Positions 61,193 to 64,000 of a DNA stretch of 64,000 bases are shown piece after piece (position 1 is the first letter of the stretch; each line of letters starts with the position of its first letter). The notes beneath the pieces were generated by a model. The model was not told where the DNA came from. It was given only the letters and a program-made list of their open reading frames with translations, and ran no database searches. The position numbers and the translations under genes were made by a program. Origin of the DNA: Sipunculus nudus (Eukaryota; Annelida; Sipuncula; Golfingiida; Sipunculidae); the NCBI GenBank assembly GCA_026874595.1, contig CM049315.1, forward strand, positions 33,932,164-33,996,163, in the 5' to 3' direction.

Positions 61193-61289
61193 GATGTTGC
61201 AGTGACCCGGGATCTGGTGACCCAAATACATCGTACTCATCTAACATCACAAACGCATGTGACGGGTGGTCTAACTTCATAATCTACAG
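61193..61289 (+). CDS. orphan exon, D8C (uromodulin/OIT3)-like start
   Basis: Between a CAAACAG acceptor and a CTACAG|GTATGA donor, one frame is open (phase 1 in, phase 2 out) and encodes CCSDPGSGDPNTSY, then NITNACDGWSNFIIYR. A Cys-rich start, an ACDGW motif and an aromatic-rich end leading to an Arg at the splice junction resemble the first part of the D8C domain of uromodulin, GP2 and OIT3-like extracellular proteins. Two N-glycosylation sites (NTS, NIT) fit a secreted product. No following D8C exon was seen before the next gene begins at 61808, so it may be a solitary fragment. Confidence 0.4.
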
Positions 61290-61807
61290 GTATGAGAAAC
61301 GTTATATCTTGCCTATTGAAAATTATTATTTATATATAAATTCATTTTTGTCTGAAGTTTAGTATGATTTATCGTTTATCTGTTACATTAATTATGTCGA
61401 TATTAACTGCGAATATCGCCTGCGTAGTTGGTTTGGTACACTCTGTGTTGAAGCACACAGCAAGAGGCCTATAGCTGACGTATAGATGGAAGTAGGCAAG
61501 TGGGTCAAAGTCTGATATCTAATATGTTAATCACATGGTTACTTATGCTTGCACTCAGAAATGTTTCAAATATAAACAGCGCTTTTATTTTATACATCCC
61601 CGGCCAATACCATGTTACCTTTACCCCTTTTGACATGCTGATATGAAACCTGACATACATTTTAACTCTCTTAAGAACATTTTAATATAACCATAAATAA
61701 AAGGTCACTCAGGGTATCGTGCCGCTGCATATTGCAGGCACTACGATCTAGGTTGTCATATATATGTTGCACCCCCAGCCGGAGATCTGAGAATAGACTT
61801 GTTCAGT

Positions 61808-62276
61808 ATGGAGAGGCCTGGGTTCGTCATCCGTCAGCCTCGACTAGATGAGCTGCCAGAGATTTCAGAGATGTCTCTGGGGGAAGGATGGGCAACCCCT
61901 GACGGGATCCTTGAGCTGTATTACAGTCTACAACCTTCTTCGTATTTCATAGCAGCGACACCTGCTGGCGAAATATTGTGTAAGTATATATACTTGCTCA
62001 TGGTGATGCAATTTGAACTAGGACATATTATGATATGGATCAGTATATAATATTGATACGAAATATCACATTCTTAATTAATTCATAAGCGGTATAGTTT
62101 AGCATGGTGTGAGGAAGATAATAAATAATTCATGTATAACAGTTAATATTAAAACAAATAATCAATATACCTTTGGCAGATACAAAAATTCATGGAGAGG
62201 GATATAAACTTCAGGCTCTTTATAACAGGGCAAAATCCCTTAATCTCTATTTTTAGTAAATACATCTTCTCAATAT

Positions 62277-62320
<44 letters not shown>

Positions 62321-63466
62321 CTGATTCAGGTGCTGGTAAATTGTAAAAAGTGTCGTATTTCACCCAAAATCATCAATGATCTATTATCCCCTTTATTTCG
62401 TTTTTTACGTTCCTGACTAGGCTATAGAGCAGTTCTTAATAACCTATTTTTATACATCATATTACTGCGTCGTCATGTCCTAATTATCTTATGCAAAATC
62501 CCAATCCTAGTTACCTTAAACAGGTACAGAGAGTTCAAGAGATAAGGTGTTGTGTACACATTGTGGATGCAGTTATCAAATATTTCAAAGTTCATTCTGT
62601 ATAGTAGCATTACCCCCTGAATCAGTCAATACATTTTAAGCTACTTGTTTCTATTTATCTAACCTTCTGTCCTTTGTCATGTTCTTTCCTATGTTAGGAT
62701 CATGTGATATTGATATTTGATATTTCATATTATTTTATATCCAGGTTTTTGTATTGGATTCCGCGTTGGAGAAACCCATGGCCGGATTGCACGGTTTGTG
62801 ACAAAAAAGAAGTACAGAAAACTTGGTATTGGGAGTGAAATTCTGTCTAGAGTCCTGGAATATCTTGACGGAAGACATATTGGACTTGATGCTGTCACCG
62901 GGCAGATTGGCCAATATGTGTCACGTGGTTTTATTTTTAATGATTTTGACTGCTACTGTGTAGAGGGTCTACCAGACAGAACAGCAATTGATAAACTCGA
63001 GGTACCGGAAGAAGACGTAACGGTACATCCTGTGGTAGAAGCGAACATGGCTGCTCTAGTTCAATACGACACTAAGATCCACACAGTTGAAAGAGAACAA
63101 TTCCTCCGGAAGTGGCTGAATCCATCCAGGGCAGTAACGCTGTGCATTAAAAACAAGAATGGTGACGTCACGGGTTACATCTGCAAGTGGATGAAAGAAA
63201 CCGGTGTACATCGAATTGGACCCTTTTTTGCAAATGAGCTGTGGATAGCCCGGATGTTATGGAAGGCGATAATTGGTCTGATACCAGGTGGAGAGAAAGT
63301 ATACATCCGTATACCTGATAAATGTCAACGTGCTCTCCACCTTGCCTCGAGCACCGTCATAAACGAACCGTACCTTACTGGAACCCGCATGTATAATACA
63401 GAAATAAATAACATACCCTTGGATAGGGTTTACGGGGTAACGGAGTGTGACTGTGCAGTCATATAA
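61808..63466 (+). CDS. GNAT-family N-acetyltransferase, intact copy (297 aa)
   Basis: Exon 1 is 61808-61979 (donor GTAAGT) and exon 2 is 62745-63466 (acceptor ATCCAG); the phase fits, giving 297 residues with no break. An acceptor (TTGTTCAG) ends at 61806, just before the ATG, so an untranslated first exon upstream is likely. The N-terminal half is a GNAT fold: the signature R82-K-L-G-I-G, fitting Q/RxxGxG/A for acetyl-CoA binding, follows the core strand ARFVTKKKYR. The second half resembles the YitH-type second acetyltransferase domain of invertebrate two-domain GNAT proteins. The substrate is unknown; a cytosolic enzyme acetylating a small amine or amino group is the usual role. Two broken relatives lie at 50673-53536 and 54621-55343. 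AATAAA follows at 63576-63581. A (TA)n run at 62279-62317 is in the intron. Confidence 0.9.
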
Positions 63467-63566
63467 ACATGAAGACATTTGAACGAACCAAAGGGTATCA
63501 GGACCATATATATCTTACATTCTTGACCACTAATTCATCATCTTAAAATAACACGAAAATAGCTTC
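62354..63566 (+). repeat. right arm of the 1.25-kb inverted duplication
   Basis: Partner of 54481-55737. It begins in intron 1 of the intact GNAT gene (GTATTTCACCCAAAATC) and ends shortly after its stop codon and 3' flank. Confidence 0.85.
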
Positions 63567-63575
63567 TTCCCTTTA

Positions 63576-63581
63576 AATAAA
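63576..63581 (+). terminator. polyadenylation signal of the intact GNAT gene
   Basis: AATAAA 110 bp after the stop codon. Confidence 0.5.
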
Positions 63582-63825
63582 TTTGTACCTGCCAAAACAT
63601 TGCCCTGAAACCGTTAACTTACTCCTGTAAACGAGTGTTAAAAAACAGTGGACCTGGCGCGATGAAAGGTGTCAACATAAACACAGTGCGTTGGACTATG
63701 CATCGCTGAGCCACAGCACCTGCCAATCATGAGATGCCCTCACCGACTTGGCCCCAAAGATGTATTACATGTTCACGCTTGCCGAAAATTCGTGTGTTAC
63801 TGCTCACAATCGGACTTTCGGTTAC

Positions 63826-63900
63826 GCGACCTTGTTATGGTAAACAGACACGTGGACTGTGTTAACAAACACGCTGAGCCATAACAAGGTATAAAAAGCC
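63826..63900 (+). promoter_or_regulatory. possible promoter with TATA box and palindrome at the right edge
   Basis: TATAAAAAG at 63890-63898 follows a GC-richer stretch, a CACGTG E-box (63850) and an inverted repeat, CCTTGTTATGG ... CCATAACAAGG (about 63830-63889). A start near 63925 would serve a plus-strand gene beyond the window. No coding sequence is seen before the edge. Confidence 0.3.
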
Positions 63901-64000
63901 GTATGCGAGGTACTGAGACTGAGTGCTGGTATGGTTTTGCTTGGAAACTTTATTATAAAGCAAAACTGAACTGAAATTGTGAAAGAATAGGCATAATATT

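Overview
This is a window of animal nuclear DNA. The evidence is spliced genes with GT-AG introns of 0.3-2.6 kb, AATAAA polyadenylation signals, non-LTR retrotransposons, many TIR/MITE-type DNA transposon remnants, and long (TA)n tracts in an AT-rich background. The gene content (a GPI-type lipocalin, a GT32-type Golgi glycosyltransferase, a small cluster of invertebrate GNAT acetyltransferases) and a tandem-core repeat reminiscent of the bivalve 'pearl'/Helentron-associated elements point to a lophotrochozoan, most likely a mollusc. That assignment is inference; no species is recognised.

Layout. 0-7 kb: repeat-rich, with a hAT-type MITE with a perfect 8-bp target duplication (1807-2209), a possible piggyBac-type MITE, and a pogo/Tigger-like remnant (3475-4370). 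7.1-7.7 kb: a small two-exon gene (84 aa). 8-22 kb: mostly gene-free, with (TA)n tracts, a 1.4-kb TIR element, a SINE fragment and some weak exon candidates. 22.8-23.7 kb: degenerate non-LTR RT fragment. 24.56-25.01 kb: a 149-aa coding exon of unknown function. 26.6-28.7 kb: second hAT MITE copy and a dispersed repeat. 29.0-32.35 kb: 5'-truncated, frameshifted LINE on the minus strand, beside an orphan membrane-protein exon. 34.1-35.5 kb: threefold tandem duplication.

35.8-43.5 kb: the best-resolved gene, a six-exon lipocalin (210 aa) with signal peptide, all three lipocalin signatures, an RBP4-like six-cysteine pattern and a C-terminal GPI-type tail. Its intron 1 ends in a 42-bp minisatellite that multiplies the 3' splice site of exon 2, and its intron 2 holds a 2.1-kb TIR element. 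47.4-49.9 kb: MITE and a GT32-type glycosyltransferase with two in-frame stops, both where tryptophan is expected.

50.7-63.5 kb: a GNAT cluster. One copy is intact (61808-63466, plus strand); two are broken (minus strand). One broken copy lies between two oppositely oriented arrays of a ~146-bp repeat, and the second half of the intact gene plus flanks exists as a 1.25-kb inverted duplicate 7 kb away. Two orphan exon candidates (60.0 and 61.2 kb) and a TATA-type promoter at the right edge complete the window.

The genes do not form an obvious pathway; they are neighbours in a transposon-rich region. All exon models rest on reading splice sites and phase by eye.
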